This document shows, piece after piece, positions 19,859-31,697 of a stretch of 64,000 bases of DNA. Every line of letters begins with the position of its first letter. Position 1 is the stretch's first letter. Source of the DNA: Alkalisalibacterium limincola (GTDB lineage: Bacteria; Pseudomonadota; Gammaproteobacteria; Xanthomonadales; Xanthomonadaceae); contig NZ_VRTS01000006.1 in NCBI RefSeq assembly GCF_008017755.1, positions 149,598 through 213,597 of the forward strand, in the 5' to 3' direction. A program made the position numbers and the translations under genes. The notes under the pieces were generated by a model. The model worked only from the letters and a program-made list of their open reading frames with translations, had not been told where the DNA came from and searched no databases.

Positions 19859-20281
19859 ATGAGTCTGTTCAATTCGATGCAAAACACCATGCAGCAGCTT
19901 TCGCGCAAGGTCATGCTGTCCTGGCAGGCGAAGGTGGTCGAGAAGGCCATCCGCGAGCTGCCCGAGGCCAAGCGCCGCGAGGCTGCCCTGCTGACCCTGG
20001 CCGAACTGGAGTCCACGGCGCACGTGCCGGCGTCCCAGTCGCCCAATGACACCACCCCCCTGCCCAACCCGGCCCGCGGCAACGCGGCCCAGCTGGCCTT
20101 CGAGCGCGTGCGCTCGCGGCTGCAGCCGATCCGCCTGCGCGGCCTGGCCACCTGGATCGCCGTGGTTTACCACGAGACCCGCGACAGCGCCGACGAGGGC
20201 TTCCAGGGGGTGCACCGCGATGTGCTCGGCCTGATCGCCGAGCTCAAAGCGTCGATGCCGGCGCAGAAAGCTGCCGCCTGA
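19859..20281 (+). CDS. Conserved hypothetical protein (140 aa)
   Basis: A 140-residue, soluble, largely helical protein (MSLFNSMQNTMQQLSRKVM, then Arg/Ala/Glu-rich helices). I do not recognise the family. The ATG at 19859 is preceded by GAGGTAGG, favouring it over an in-frame upstream ATG at 19793 that lies in the regulatory region. It is a stand-alone unit with its own upstream CRP-type box and a textbook intrinsic terminator, signs of a regulated monocistronic gene. Confidence 0.7.
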   Translation: MSLFNSMQNTMQQLSRKVMLSWQAKVVEKAIRELPEAKRREAALLTLAELESTAHVPASQSPNDTTPLPNPARGNAAQLAFERVRSRLQPIRLRGLATWIAVVYHETRDSADEGFQGVHRDVLGLIAELKASMPAQKAAA

Positions 20282-20323
20282 AGGGGAACGGGCGGTTCGT
20301 TTTCGGAGATGCTCCGACGTCAC

Positions 20324-20349
20324 AGCGGCCAGGGATGGCCGCTTTTTTA
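20324..20349 (+). terminator. Rho-independent terminator
   Basis: AGCGGCC (20324-20330) pairs with GGCCGCT (20337-20343) around a 6-nt loop and runs into TTTTTTATT. It ends the 19859-20281 transcript; the T-run overlaps the stop codon of the convergent dapE gene. Confidence 0.9.
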
Positions 20350-21492
20350 TTCCGCCCCGCGCAACAGCACCCTCTCGGCGATGCCCAGGTAGAGCCCCGG
20401 CAGCGCTTCGAGATCCGCCACCGACACCCGCTCGTCGACCTTGTGGATGCTGGCGTTGACCGGACCCAGCTCGACCACCTGCGCGCCCATCGGCGCGATG
20501 AAGCGGCCGTCGGACGTGCCGCCACCGGTGTTCTCATCCGGCCTGAGCCCCAGGCTGTCGCGCAAGGTGTCACGCACGGCACGCCGCAACACCCCGTCGG
20601 CGGTGTGGAAGGGCTCGCCCGAGCGGTGCCAGTCGATGGAAAGCTCCAGCGAATGCGCGGCAAGCAGCGATTCCACCTCCGCCACCAGCGCATCCGCCGT
20701 CCAGTGCGGGGAATAGCGCAGGTTGAACTGCACGCTCGCAGTGCCCGGAATGACGTTGCTGGCCCCGGTACCGGCCTGGAAGTTGGCGATCTGGAAACTG
20801 GTGGCGGGAAACTCGGGATAGGGCTCGGGATCCCACTCGCGCGCGGCCAGCGCGGCGAATGCCGGCAGGGCCCGATGGATCGGATTGTCGGCCAGGTGCG
20901 GATAGGCCACGTGCCCCTGCACGCCGCGCACCGTGGCGGTGCCGGTCAGCGAGCCACGGCGCCCCACGCGCACGATGTCGCCCAGCCGCTCCAGCGAACT
21001 GGGCTCGCCGACCAGGCAGTAGTCGATCGCCCGCCCCTGCTCGCCGAACTCGCGCGCGATGCGGCGCACGCCGTCGATCGCATCCCCCTCCTCGTCCGAG
21101 GTGAGCAGCAAGGCGATGGTGCCGGGATGTTCCGGGTGCGCGGCGACGAAGGCCTCCAGCGCCACCACGAACGCGGCGACGCTGCCCTTCATGTCGGCCG
21201 AGCCGCGGCCATAGAGGAAGCCCTCGCGCAGGTCGGGCCGGAACGGATCGCTGGCCCAGGCATCGCTTGGCCCCGGCGGCACCACGTCGGTGTGGCCCAG
21301 GAAACACAGGACCGGCCCTTCCGAGCCGTGCCAGGCCCACAGGTTGTCGACCTCACCGCGGCGCAGGAACTCGGTGCGGAAACCCGCGTTCTCCAGGCGC
21401 GACGCCAGCAGGGGCTGGCAGCCGGCATCGTCGGGTGTCACCGAGGAGCGGGCGATCAGCTCCCGCGTGAGATCGAGGACGTCGTTGTTCAT
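20347..21492 (-). CDS. dapE: Succinyl-diaminopimelate desuccinylase
   Basis: A 381-residue zinc M20 peptidase-family enzyme that releases succinate from N-succinyl-LL-DAP in lysine and peptidoglycan precursor synthesis. Metal ligands and catalytic residues are visible in [13 protein letters not shown] (His, Asp), [10 protein letters not shown] (bridging Asp), TSDEEGDA (catalytic Glu plus metal Glu) and, near the end, NASIHKVDE (His). The ATG at 21492 matches the usual family start; an in-frame ATG at 21510 would add six residues. It is last in the map-glnD-dapD-yffB-dapE run. Confidence 0.95.
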   Translation of the reverse strand: MNNDVLDLTRELIARSSVTPDDAGCQPLLASRLENAGFRTEFLRRGEVDNLWAWHGSEGPVLCFLGHTDVVPPGPSDAWASDPFRPDLREGFLYGRGSADMKGSVAAFVVALEAFVAAHPEHPGTIALLLTSDEEGDAIDGVRRIAREFGEQGRAIDYCLVGEPSSLERLGDIVRVGRRGSLTGTATVRGVQGHVAYPHLADNPIHRALPAFAALAAREWDPEPYPEFPATSFQIANFQAGTGASNVIPGTASVQFNLRYSPHWTADALVAEVESLLAAHSLELSIDWHRSGEPFHTADGVLRRAVRDTLRDSLGLRPDENTGGGTSDGRFIAPMGAQVVELGPVNASIHKVDERVSVADLEALPGLYLGIAERVLLRGAE

Positions 21493-21555
21493 GGCCCGGG
21501 AGTGTCGCATGGCTGCCGTGGCGGGGAGGTGGAGCGGGACACGGTCGGGGACGGC

Positions 21556-21912
21556 CTACACGCCGAAACGCATCTTCCAGGCCTTGTCGGTGAAGCCCAC
21601 CGACACCGTGCCGTCGCCGGTCACCAGCACCGGACGCTTGATCAGGGCCGGGTGTTCGCGCAGCAGCAACTGCCATTCAGGGTCGGAACCCGGCGCGCGG
21701 CGCGCCTGGGGCAGGTTGCGCCAGGTGGTCGAGGCGCGGTTGACGAGCCGGTCGAAACCGCCCAGCTGGTCGGCCCAGGCCTTGAGCGTGGCCGGCTCGA
21801 TGCGCTGCTCGCGGTAGTCGACGAAGGCGTGGTCGATGTCGAAGCGCCTGAGCCAGTTGCGCGCCTTGCGGCAGGTGTCGCAGGTGGCGAGGCCATAGAC
21901 GCTGGTGGCCAT
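21556..21912 (-). CDS. yffB: ArsC/Spx-family reductase-like protein
   Basis: A 118-residue thioredoxin-fold protein of the ArsC/Spx/YffB family. The N-terminal YGLATCDTCRKARNWL holds a CxxC pair and the segment LIKRPVLVTGDGTVSVGF is the family's cis-Pro region. YffB members sit beside dapE in many gammaproteobacteria, as here (1 nt after the dapD stop), and are probably glutathione-dependent thiol reductases, not arsenate reductases despite the family name. There is no reason to link it to the arsS-like cluster 14 kb away. Confidence 0.85.
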   Translation of the reverse strand: MATSVYGLATCDTCRKARNWLRRFDIDHAFVDYREQRIEPATLKAWADQLGGFDRLVNRASTTWRNLPQARRAPGSDPEWQLLLREHPALIKRPVLVTGDGTVSVGFTDKAWKMRFGV

Positions 21913-21913
21913 C

Positions 21914-22739
<826 letters not shown>

Positions 22740-22765
<26 letters not shown>

Positions 22766-25418
22766 CCTCATTTCCTCCATCCACGCAGGCGGCCAGCGCA
22801 TCGCGCAGGTCCTGCAGTCGTTGCGGGTCGTCGAGCGCGCGGTCGCGCTCGTCGCTGATCTGGAAAAAGTCCTCGACCCGCTCGCCGAACGTGGCGATGC
22901 GGGCGCTGTGTACACGCACCCCCTGCTGGCGGAACACCTGCGCGACATCGGCCAGCAGGCCCGGCCGGTCGGTGCACACCAGCGTGAGCTGGGTGCGGCC
23001 GGAGGCCGCCTCGCCGAACTCCACCTGCACCGGCACCCGGAAGTGGCGGAAATGACGGGGCAAGGCCCGCCTGGGCGGACGCACGTCGTCGAGCGAGCGG
23101 CACAGGATATCGAAAAGCCGCTTCTCGACGTGCTGGGCCAGCTCGCCGGGCGACATGTGGTGGTTCTCCGAGGCCAGCACCTGGAAGCTGTCCAGGCTCA
23201 TGCCGGCCTTGGAGGTGACCACGCGCGCAGCCAGCACGCCAAGTCCGACCCGGTCGAGCGTGGCGGTGACCGCGGCGAACAGGCCATCGCGGTCGGGGGA
23301 GTAGACGAACACCTCCATCGCGCCCGGCGCCGGGTCGCCGGTCGCGTTGACGACGTTCGCCAGCGGCCGCACGCGCACCAGCGGCTCGTTGTCGTTGCGT
23401 CGCCCGGCGATGCCCTCGCTCTGCCAGGCGATCTGCTCGGGCCGGTAGCGCAGGAAGCTCTCGTCGGGAAACTCCGTCCAGATCGCGTCGATGCCGGCTG
23501 CGTCCATGCCGCGCTCGAGCAACAGCGCGCGGGCGGCCGCGCGGGTTTCCGCCACCCGCTCCTCGCCGTACACCGGGTGCTCGAGCCCCCGCCGCAGGAC
23601 GAAGCGCGTCGCGCTGTAGAGGTCCGCCAGCAGACGGTCCTTCCACGCGTTCCAGAGCTTCGGGCTGGTGCCGGCGATGTCGGCCACGGTCAGCGTGTAG
23701 AGGTAGTCGAGGTGCTCGCGGTCACCGATGCGCGTGGCGAACCGGTTCACCACCTCCGGGTCGGAGATGTCCTGGCGTTGCGCGGTCATCGACATCAGCA
23801 GGTGGTGGCGCACCAGCCACGACACCAGGCGGATGTCCGCCGCGGGCATCGCGTGCGCGGCACCGAAATGGTCGAAATCCTCGGCGCCGAGCTCGGAGTG
23901 GTCGCCGCCGCGGCCCTTGGCGATGTCGTGGAACAGCCCGGCCAGCAGCAGCAGCTCGGGCTTGCGCAGCCGCTGCCACGCGCTGTGGCCGAACGCGAAG
24001 CGGTCGTTGGCCTTCTCGAAGCTGGCGATGTTGCGCAGCACCGTCAGCGTGTGTTCGTCGACGGTATAGACGTGGAACAGGTCGTACTGCATGCGCCCGG
24101 CCACCCGGCCGAAGGCCGGCAGGTAGCGCGACAACACGCCCAGGCGCGCCATGCGCGCCAGCGTGGGCACCGGCTGTGGGCCGCGCAGAAGGGCCAGGAA
24201 GGCCTGGCGCAGCTCCGGCGTCGCATCGGCATAGGCGGGGAATTCCGGCAGCGCCTCGGCCAGGGCGCGCGCGCTCTCGGAGTGCAGGCCGCGCAGGCCG
24301 GGATGCCGCGCCCACACCTCGAACAAGCGCAGCACGAGCGAGGGCTGCCCCGCCAGGCGCGCCGGTTCACGCAGCGACAGGTAGCCGCGCCGCGTCAGGA
24401 AATCGGCATCGATCGGCTGCGGTTCGCCCTGCCCCTCGAGTTGCTCCTCGAAGCGCTGCAGGAGCCGGTCGTTGATGCGCAGCACGGTGGCCGCGGAGCG
24501 GAAGAAGGCCTGCATCATCTGCTCGACCGCCAGGTTCTGCCGGTGCTCGTCCTTCAGGCCCAGGCGCGCGGCGAGCGGCTTCTGGTGGTCGAACAGCAGG
24601 CGCTCCTCGGCCCGCCCGGCCACCAGGTGCAGGCCGAAGCGCAATCGCGACAGGCGCCGGCGCTCGCGCTCCAGCGTCTCGTGCTCGTCCTCGCCCAGCA
24701 CGCCCAGCGGCACCAGCTCGGCCAGGCTGCGCACGCCGTGCACCCGCCGTGCGATCCAGGCCAGGTTCTGCAGGTCGCGCAGGCCGCCCGGGCCTTCCTT
24801 CAGGTTGGGCTCGAGGTTGTAGGCGGTGTCGTCGTAGCGCGCATGGCGTTGGCGCTGTTCCTCGCGCTTGGCCGCGAAGAAGGCCTGCGGCGACCAGATG
24901 CGGTCCGGGGCCAGCTCGCGGGCCAGCGCAGCGGCGGCATCGGGATTTCCCTGCAGCAGCCGCATCTCCAGCAGTGCGCAGGCCACGGTCTGGTCGTCGC
25001 GGGCGGACTCCAGGCACTGCGGCCCGGAACGCACCGCATGGCCGATCGCCAGGCCCGCGTCCCACAGCAGGGCGAACAGGCGCGCCAGGGCGCCGCCACA
25101 GGCGTCCTGCACATCCTGCGACGCCAGGACCAGGAGGTCGACGTCGGACTGGGGGAACAGCTCGCCGCGGCCGTAGCCACCGGTCGCCAGCAGGCAGGCA
25201 CCGCAGTCGCCGGGAACGCAGCGAATCCAGGCGGAGCCGACCACCCGGTCGACCAGCGCCGCGCGCTCCCGCAGCAGGCCATCGATATCGGCGCCACGAT
25301 CGAAGCGCTCGGCCAGGCGCCCCGCCGCCTCATCGAGCGCCCGGCGGGCCTGCTCGATCCATTCGGCGTCATCGACGATCGCGGCCAGCGTGTCGTCCGC
25401 GGCCACAACGCGGCTCAC
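22740..25418 (-). CDS. glnD: [Protein-PII] uridylyltransferase / uridylyl-removing enzyme
   Basis: An 892-residue nitrogen sensor that adds or removes UMP on PII according to glutamine level. Domains in order: nucleotidyltransferase ([19 protein letters not shown], with the two catalytic Asp), a helical linker including [13 protein letters not shown], an HD phosphohydrolase domain ([32 protein letters not shown]), and two C-terminal ACT domains ([15 protein letters not shown] and [19 protein letters not shown]). Start GTG 25418 overlaps the map stop (GTGA); length matches E. coli GlnD (890). Confidence 0.96.
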
Positions 25419-26191
25419 AGGTCGTTGTCGTCGCCCGGCAGCCGGGTCAGGATCTCGACGCCGTCGGCGGTGACGTGGACGGTGTGCTCCCACTGCGCGG
25501 ACAGGGAACGGTCCTTGGTGACCACGGTCCAGCCATCGGGGAGCAGCCGGGTATGGCGCTTGCCGGCATTGATCATCGGCTCGATCGTGAAGGTCATGCC
25601 CTCGCGCAGCACCAGGCCCTCGCCGGGGCGGCCGTAGTGCAGCACCTGCGGCTCCTCGTGGTAGACCCGGCCGATGCCGTGCCCGCAGTACTCGCGCACC
25701 ACCGAGAAGCGCTCGCCCTCGGCGAACTGCTGGATGGCATTTCCGAGGTCGCCCAGCGTCACGCCGGGGCGGACCATGCGGATGGCGCGGAACATCGCCT
25801 CGCGGGTGACGTCGATGAGCCGCCTGGCCAGCACCGAAGGCTCGCCGGCCACGTACATGCGGCTGGTGTCGCCATGCCAGCCGTCCTTGATGACGGTCAC
25901 GTCGATGTTGACGATGTCGCCGTCCTTGAGGACCTTGGCCTCGCTGGGAATACCGTGGCAGATCACGTTGTTGACCGAGGTGCACACCGTCTTCGGGAAA
26001 CCGCGGTAGCCCACGTTCGCCGGGATCGCGCCCTGCACGTTGACGATGTGGTCGTGGCAGATGCGGTCGAGTTCCTCGGTGCTCACGCCGGGCTTCACGT
26101 GCGGCGCGACGACCTGGAGCACCTCGGCGGCCAGGCGGCCGGCGACGCGCATCTTCTCGATCTCTTCGGGGGTCTTGATGGTGACTGGCAT
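25415..26191 (-). CDS. map: Type I methionine aminopeptidase
   Basis: A 258-residue cytoplasmic dimetal aminopeptidase that removes N-terminal Met. The metal ligands are in NIDVTVIKDGWHGDTSRM (two Asp), CGHGIGRVYHEEP (His), TIEPMI (Glu) and SAQWEHT (Glu). In related genomes map is divergent from rpsB and tsf; here a secreted protease gene is interposed. Heads a five-gene run (map-glnD-dapD-yffB-dapE). Confidence 0.96.
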   Translation of the reverse strand: MPVTIKTPEEIEKMRVAGRLAAEVLQVVAPHVKPGVSTEELDRICHDHIVNVQGAIPANVGYRGFPKTVCTSVNNVICHGIPSEAKVLKDGDIVNIDVTVIKDGWHGDTSRMYVAGEPSVLARRLIDVTREAMFRAIRMVRPGVTLGDLGNAIQQFAEGERFSVVREYCGHGIGRVYHEEPQVLHYGRPGEGLVLREGMTFTIEPMINAGKRHTRLLPDGWTVVTKDRSLSAQWEHTVHVTADGVEILTRLPGDDNDL

Positions 26192-26771
26192 AGCCGGGAA
26201 TTATCGCAGATCCCGCCCCGACCGGCACCCGCCTGCGCCGCCGCCCGCCGCCGCCAGGCCGCTCGGAAAATGCTTGCCGCCGGACGAAAACCATTTACAC
26301 CGCTCATTTACATTAATGAAAATCGCCTCCCGCCATGCAAATGGAATGGATTTTCAGCTTGACGCTCCAGATGCTTGGGGATAGCCTCGGCCTTGCTTGG
26401 GCCAAAACGACCCGGATGGTCCGGAACGAAGCGCCCCGGCAGGATCCATTGAGAGAAGCCGACACTGCTTCTTATAACAATGCGGCCATAACATTATTTA
26501 GTGATTGGATTATCTTTCAGGGGAAATCCGGCACCCATCCGATAATTTTCCGGTTACCAGGCCGGGATATTGGCCCGGGCAGGTCTTGCGCAGTCGAGGC
26601 GGCCCGGGGAGTGGCAGGATTTGGAGAATTCGCCCGGGGATGCCCCGGGGTCGCTTCACGTTGTCGTCGTGTTGCCGTAAGCGCAGGACGGGCCGGTCCG
26701 TTTCGGCCGGCCGTCGGCCATCCACGCCTCTCGGGAAGGATCGGCATCGAAAGACAACCTGGAGGTAATCG
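26192..26771 (+). other. 580-nt intergenic region with an AT-rich core
   Basis: No convincing gene. Positions about 26270-26560 are clearly more AT-rich than anything around them (for example TTTACATTAATGAAAATC and CATTATTTAGTGATTGG) and probably hold the promoter of the protease and of map. The GC-rich remainder holds short palindromes such as CCCGGGG-ATG-CCCCGGG near 26631. I could not place a -35/-10 pair with confidence. An open frame from 26335 to 26775 spans the two parts, but its composition shifts midway and it has no recognisable homology. Confidence 0.6.
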
Positions 26772-27944
26772 ATGAACGCATTGAATTCCGCACGTCGCCA
26801 CCCGCTCGTGGTCGCCATCGTGTCCGCCGCGTTGCTGGGCGCGGCCACCACCGCCTCGGCGGTCACCCGCGACGCGATCGACCCGGGAATGCTGGCCGCG
26901 CTGGAGCGCGACCTCGGCATGACCACGGCGCAGTACCTGCGCGAACTGGAGGTCGAACGCGAGGCCGCGGACCTGGTGGCCCAGGCGCAGCGCGAGTTCG
27001 GGGACGATTTCGCCGGCGCATGGCTGGAGCGCGACGAGTTCGGCGACGCCCGCCTGGTCGTCGCCACGCGCGACAATCCCAGCCTGATGCGCGTGGGTGG
27101 GAGCGAGGTGCGGGAGGTCCGCTACAGCGTCGGCGACCTGGAAGACGCCGTGTCGCTGCTCGACGAGACGAACCAGCGGCGCATGCTGCGTCCGCTGCGG
27201 GGCCTGCAGTCGTGGGGCATCGACCTGCCCAACAACCGCGTCGTGGTCACCGTCTCGCCCGATGCCGCCAGGGACGTGGTGGACTTCGTGGCCGCCACCG
27301 GCGTCGATACCGACACCCTGCACTTCGAGGTGTCCGAGCACGAGCCCTCCACGCTGATCAACATCTACGGCGGGATCCGCTACAACGGCTGCTCGATCGG
27401 CTTCCCGGTGACCCGCGGCTCGACCAAGGGTTTCGTCACCGCGGGCCATTGCGGCAGCGTGGGCACCCAGGTGCGGATCAACAACGTGCTGGTCGGGAGC
27501 TTCCAGCGCAGCAACTTCCCCGGCGCCGATGCCGCCTGGGCCACCGTGCGTTCCCAGGACACGCTGTTCAACCGGGTCTGGCAGTACAGCGGCAGCTCCA
27601 CCTACGCCGTGACAGGCAGCCAGGAAGCGCTGATCGGTGCCGCGGTGTGCCGCTCGGGCTTCCGCACCGGCTGGCGCTGCGGAACGCTCACCCGCAACAA
27701 CGTGACCGTGAACTACGGCCAGGGCGCGGTGAACGGGCTGCGTGAATCCAACGCCTGCGCCGGCCAGGGCGACTCCGGCGGCTCCTGGGTCGCCTCCTAC
27801 AACCAGGCCCAGGGCGTCACCTCCGGTGGCGCGCTGGGCAACGACGGCACCAACTGCGGCATCCCGCAGAACCAGCGCCGCACCTGGTTCCAGCGGCTGG
27901 TCCCGATGCTCAACAGCTATGGGGTGAACCTGGTCACCCGCTGA
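26772..27944 (+). CDS. Alpha-lytic-type S1 secreted protease (prepro form)
   Basis: A 390-residue serine protease precursor of family S1E. Residues 1-30 are a signal peptide (TTASA cut). Residues about 31-194 are the folding pro-region typical of alpha-lytic protease. The mature domain starts near NIYGGIRYNGC and aligns well with Lysobacter alpha-lytic protease. Catalytic triad: His226 (TAGHCG), Asp253 (PGADAAW), Ser335 (GQGDSGGSW). Cys207-Cys227, Cys293-Cys303 and Cys329-Cys362 would form the three usual disulfides. GGAGG precedes the ATG. It is typical of predatory lytic soil Lysobacteraceae. It stands alone, followed by a perfect hairpin. Confidence 0.95.
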   Translation: MNALNSARRHPLVVAIVSAALLGAATTASAVTRDAIDPGMLAALERDLGMTTAQYLRELEVEREAADLVAQAQREFGDDFAGAWLERDEFGDARLVVATRDNPSLMRVGGSEVREVRYSVGDLEDAVSLLDETNQRRMLRPLRGLQSWGIDLPNNRVVVTVSPDAARDVVDFVAATGVDTDTLHFEVSEHEPSTLINIYGGIRYNGCSIGFPVTRGSTKGFVTAGHCGSVGTQVRINNVLVGSFQRSNFPGADAAWATVRSQDTLFNRVWQYSGSSTYAVTGSQEALIGAAVCRSGFRTGWRCGTLTRNNVTVNYGQGAVNGLRESNACAGQGDSGGSWVASYNQAQGVTSGGALGNDGTNCGIPQNQRRTWFQRLVPMLNSYGVNLVTR

Positions 27945-27963
27945 GCCACCGCGGGGCATCCCC

Positions 27964-27991
27964 AGGACACCCCGGCCCGCCGGGGTGTCCT
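27964..27991 (+). terminator. Perfect 12-bp hairpin after the protease gene
   Basis: AGGACACCCCGG (27964-27975) and CCGGGGTGTCCT (27980-27991) are exact complements around a CCCG loop, 20 nt past the protease stop. There is no T-run, so efficiency is uncertain, but position and perfection suggest a terminator separating the protease from rpsB. Confidence 0.6.
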
Positions 27992-28018
27992 GCGTTGGAG
28001 GCCGGCGCAAGGGATTGA

Positions 28019-28048
28019 TTGCACTGGCAACACCGAGCCGGCTATACT
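28019..28048 (+). promoter_or_regulatory. Sigma-70-type promoter for rpsB
   Basis: TTGCAC (28019-28024) and TATACT (28043-28048) are separated by 18 nt, a good housekeeping promoter. It leaves a 5' leader of about 190 nt before rpsB, the region in which S2 autoregulation of the rpsB-tsf message acts in other gammaproteobacteria; I did not fold it. Confidence 0.65.
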
Positions 28049-28246
28049 TCCTCGGCTGTACCGCCCACACCGGGCGTCACCGGTGAATACACACCCGCGT
28101 CAAAGCCCCGTGCCGGGGTGTCCCACGCCATGGAGCGATCCATGGGGCAAGGGATTCGGCCACGGAGGACGCGGGGAGGCCCAACCCCGGAACCATTGCC
28201 CGCCCCATCCAACCGGCGGCCGGTTCCACATGCAAGGAGTTCCACC

Positions 28247-29100
28247 ATGCCCCAGGTCACCATGCGCCAGATGCTCGAAGCAGGCGTCCACTTCGGCCAC
28301 CAGACCCGTTACTGGAACCCGAAGATGGCCCCGTACATCTTCGCGCCCGCGGCAAGATCCACATCATCAACCTCGAGAAGACCCTGCCGCTGTTCAACGA
28401 CGCGACCAACTTCGTGTCGGGCATGGCGCAGAAGCGCGGCACCATCCTGTTCGTCGGCACCAAGCGCTCCGCGCGCGACGCGATCAAGGACGAGGCGATC
28501 CGCTGCGGCATGCCGTTCATCTCGCAGCGCTGGCTCGGCGGCACGCTGACCAACTTCCGCACCGTCAAGCAGTCGGTCGCGCGCCTGAAGGAGCTCGAGG
28601 CCGCCGAGACCGACGGCACGTTCGAGAAGCTGGTCAAGCACGAAGTGCTGGCGCGTCGCCGCGAGCGCGAGAAGCTGGAGAACTCGCTGGGCGGCATCAA
28701 GAACATGAACGGCCTGCCCGACGCGCTGTTCGTGGTCGACATCGGCCACGAGAACATCGCCGTGCTGGAAGCCAAGAAGCTGGGCATCCCGGTCATCGCC
28801 GTGGTCGACACCAACTACGATCCGTCGCTGGTCGACTACGCGATCCCGGGCAACGACGACGCGATCCGCGCCGTGCAGCTCTACACCCGCGCCATCGCCG
28901 ACGCGGTGCTGGAAGGCAAGGCCGCCAACCCGAATTCGGTCGCGCGCATCGAGGACGAGTTCGTCGAGCTCGACGCCGAGGGCAAGCCGGTGGCCGACGA
29001 GGGCGAGAAGAAGGCCGCCCCGGCCAAGGCGCCGGCCAAGAAGGCCGCGCCGCGCAAGGTGCCGACCAAGAAGGCCGACGGCGAAGCCACGGCCGAGTAA
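28247..29100 (+). CDS. rpsB: 30S ribosomal protein S2 (frame broken by one missing base)
   Basis: Ribosomal protein S2, 284 residues once one base is restored. Start is supported by [25 protein letters not shown] and the core NPKMAPYIF read in one frame; [19 protein letters not shown] continues in another. Adding one G at about 28342-28343 (TTCGCGCCC read as TTCGGCGCCC) restores [11 protein letters not shown]. The C-terminus has a Lys/Ala/Pro-rich extension ([13 protein letters not shown]) common in Lysobacteraceae S2. S2 is essential, so the break is taken as a sequence error. Confidence 0.95.
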
Positions 29101-29279
29101 GTCCGCCACGCCGGCGGCCCTCGCGCCGCCGGCCGCTGCATCGCGGGCCCCACGCCCCGCACGGCCGCAACATGGCGGCCACACAATCCAGGGAGCGACA
29201 CGCCACGCCCGCCGCGCACCCCGCGCCGGCATCCGCGTCGCCCCCGATCCGCCCCACGAGACATTTTGAGGACACCACG

Positions 29280-30148
29280 ATGGAAATCACCGCCAGCATG
29301 GTCAAGGAACTGCGCGAGCGCTCCGGCGCCGGCATGATGGAGTGCAAGAAGGCGCTCGTCGAAATGAACGGCGACGTCGAAGCCGCCATGGAGCACCTGC
29401 GCAAGACCGGCCTCGCCAAGGCCGACAAGAAGGCCGACCGCGTCGCCGCCGAGGGCCGCATCGTCATGGCCGCCGAGTCGGGCAAGGCGGTCCTGGTCGA
29501 GGTCAACTCCGAGACGACTTCGTCGCCAAGGATTCCAACTTCATCGCGTTCTCCGACGCCATCGCCGCCGCGGCGCTGGCCGTGGGCGCGACCGACGTGG
29601 AGTCGCTCAAGGCCGCCAAGATCGGTGACGACACGATCGACGAGTCGCGCCAGGCCCTGGTGGCCAAGGTCGGCGAGAACGTGCAGATCCGCCGCCTGTC
29701 GCTGCTCACCAGCCCGCACACCGTCGGTGCCTACGTGCACGGCGGCCGCATCGGCGTGATCGTCGAGGTCAAGGACGGCAGCGAAGACCTCGCCCGTGGC
29801 CTGGCCATGCACGTGGCGGCGATGAACCCGCCGTACGTGTCGCCCGACCAGGTGCCGGCCGAGCTGGTGCAGAAGGAGAAGGACATCGCGATGGCCCAGG
29901 TGAAGGACAGCGGCAAGTCGCCCGAGATCCTGGAGAAGATGATCAGCGGCAAGGTCAACAAGACCCTGTCGGAGATGTGCCTGACCGGCCAGCCCTACGT
30001 GCTCGACACCAACATGACCGTCGAGGCGATGCTGAAGAAGGAAGGCGCCGAGGTGGTGTCGTTCACCCGCCTGGCCGTCGGCGAGGGCATCGAGAAGAAG
30101 GAAGACGACTTCGCCTCGGAAGTGATGAAGCAGGCCGGCCTGGCCTGA
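29280..30148 (+). CDS. tsf: Elongation factor Ts (frame broken by one missing base)
   Basis: Guanine-nucleotide exchange factor for EF-Tu, 289 residues when corrected. [26 protein letters not shown] is the conserved N-terminal UBA-like domain. The frame changes at about 29515: GAGACGACTTC should read GAGACCGACTTC, restoring [14 protein letters not shown], the TDFVAK motif that contacts EF-Tu. It follows rpsB in the classic operon and ends at a strong terminator. Confidence 0.95.
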
Positions 30149-30174
30149 TCCATCGCGCCAGCGCGTTGATAAAG

Positions 30175-30208
30175 AACCCCCGGGAATGCAGGTTCCCGGG
30201 GGTTTTTT
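30175..30208 (+). terminator. Rho-independent terminator after tsf
   Basis: AACCCCCGGGAA (30175-30186) pairs perfectly with TTCCCGGGGGTT (30193-30204) around a 6-nt loop and continues into a T-run. It ends the rpsB-tsf transcript. Confidence 0.95.
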
Positions 30209-30269
30209 CTTTCACGCGGCGCTGACGCAGCGGCCGCGCTCGGCTAAACTTCGCGCGCCGAACCCATGA

Positions 30270-31006
<737 letters not shown>

Positions 31007-31099
31007 GCTGCGCATGTGAACGGCAGCACGTGGGTTTTCGCCCCACGTTCAGCTGCCATCGGTAGGGTGTGCGCCTTCGATCCGTCATGGAGACCCCGC

Positions 31100-31612
31100 A
31101 TGCGCACCTGGACCTTCGCGCTTTTCCCACTGATCCTGGCCCTGGCCACGCCCGCGGCCCTGGCCCGCGACACCCCGCCGAGCGAAACCCCCGACGTCTT
31201 CGGCTGGGTGGAGTGGATCGAGCTGGGCGACGAGCGCATCCGCAAGAAGGGCAAGCTTGATTCCGGCGCGCTGACCTCCTCGCTCGACGCCCGCGAGATC
31301 GAGGAATTCCGCCGTGACGGGCGGCGCCACGTGCGCTTCGAGCTGCACGATCGCGACACCGGCGAGGTGACGACGCTGGAGAAGCGGATCAAGCGGTTCG
31401 TGCGCATCGTGCGCCACAGCGGCAACCACCAGCGCCGCCCGGTCATCGAGATGGACCTGTGCCTCGGCAGCACGCTGCACAGCGTCGAGTTCACGCTGAT
31501 CGACCGCAGCAACTTCAACTATCCCGTGCTGCTGGGCCGACGGGCGCTGGAGGGCTATGCGCTGATCGATTCGAGCAAGACCTTCCTGCGCGATCCCGCG
31601 TGCGGGGATTGA
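31100..31612 (+). CDS. Putative retropepsin-like / RimK-associated zinc-protease family protein (PF05618-like)
   Basis: A 170-residue exported protein: signal peptide ([18 protein letters not shown]), then the family core with [19 protein letters not shown], where the D-S-G-A segment resembles the D-T-G of retropepsins, and the late [21 protein letters not shown]. The family has been called an ATP-dependent zinc protease, but proteolysis is not shown by sequence. It lies between pyrH and frr on the same strand. The start at 31100 places the signal peptide at the N-terminus; a frame from 31016 would bury it. Confidence 0.75.
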   Translation: MRTWTFALFPLILALATPAALARDTPPSETPDVFGWVEWIELGDERIRKKGKLDSGALTSSLDAREIEEFRRDGRRHVRFELHDRDTGEVTTLEKRIKRFVRIVRHSGNHQRRPVIEMDLCLGSTLHSVEFTLIDRSNFNYPVLLGRRALEGYALIDSSKTFLRDPACGD

Positions 31613-31657
31613 GGCATCAATTCACCCCGCCCCGCCCCGCCGGTGGCCGGCTCCGCC

Positions 31658-31663
31658 TATAAT
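31658..31663 (+). promoter_or_regulatory. Consensus -10 box upstream of frr
   Basis: A perfect TATAAT lies 35 nt before the frr ATG, in a GC-rich spacer (GGCTCCGCCTATAATCGC). No TTGACA-like -35 is present at the usual distance, as is common in this family. Confidence 0.5.
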
Positions 31664-31697
31664 CGCAGGATTATGTTCGCCAAGCCCGGAGCCCACC

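Noticed and set aside
21556..21912. ArsC arsenate reductase for the arsenic cluster
   Set aside because: The dapD-dapE context and length fit the YffB group, not arsenate reductase.
26335..26775. 146-codon frame in the map-protease interval
   Set aside because: Crosses a sharp composition change, has no recognisable domain and overlaps the protease start; more likely leader DNA.
28247..30148. Programmed frameshifting in rpsB and tsf
   Set aside because: No slippery heptamer or downstream pseudoknot was seen, and similar breaks occur in over ten unrelated genes; sequence error is simpler.
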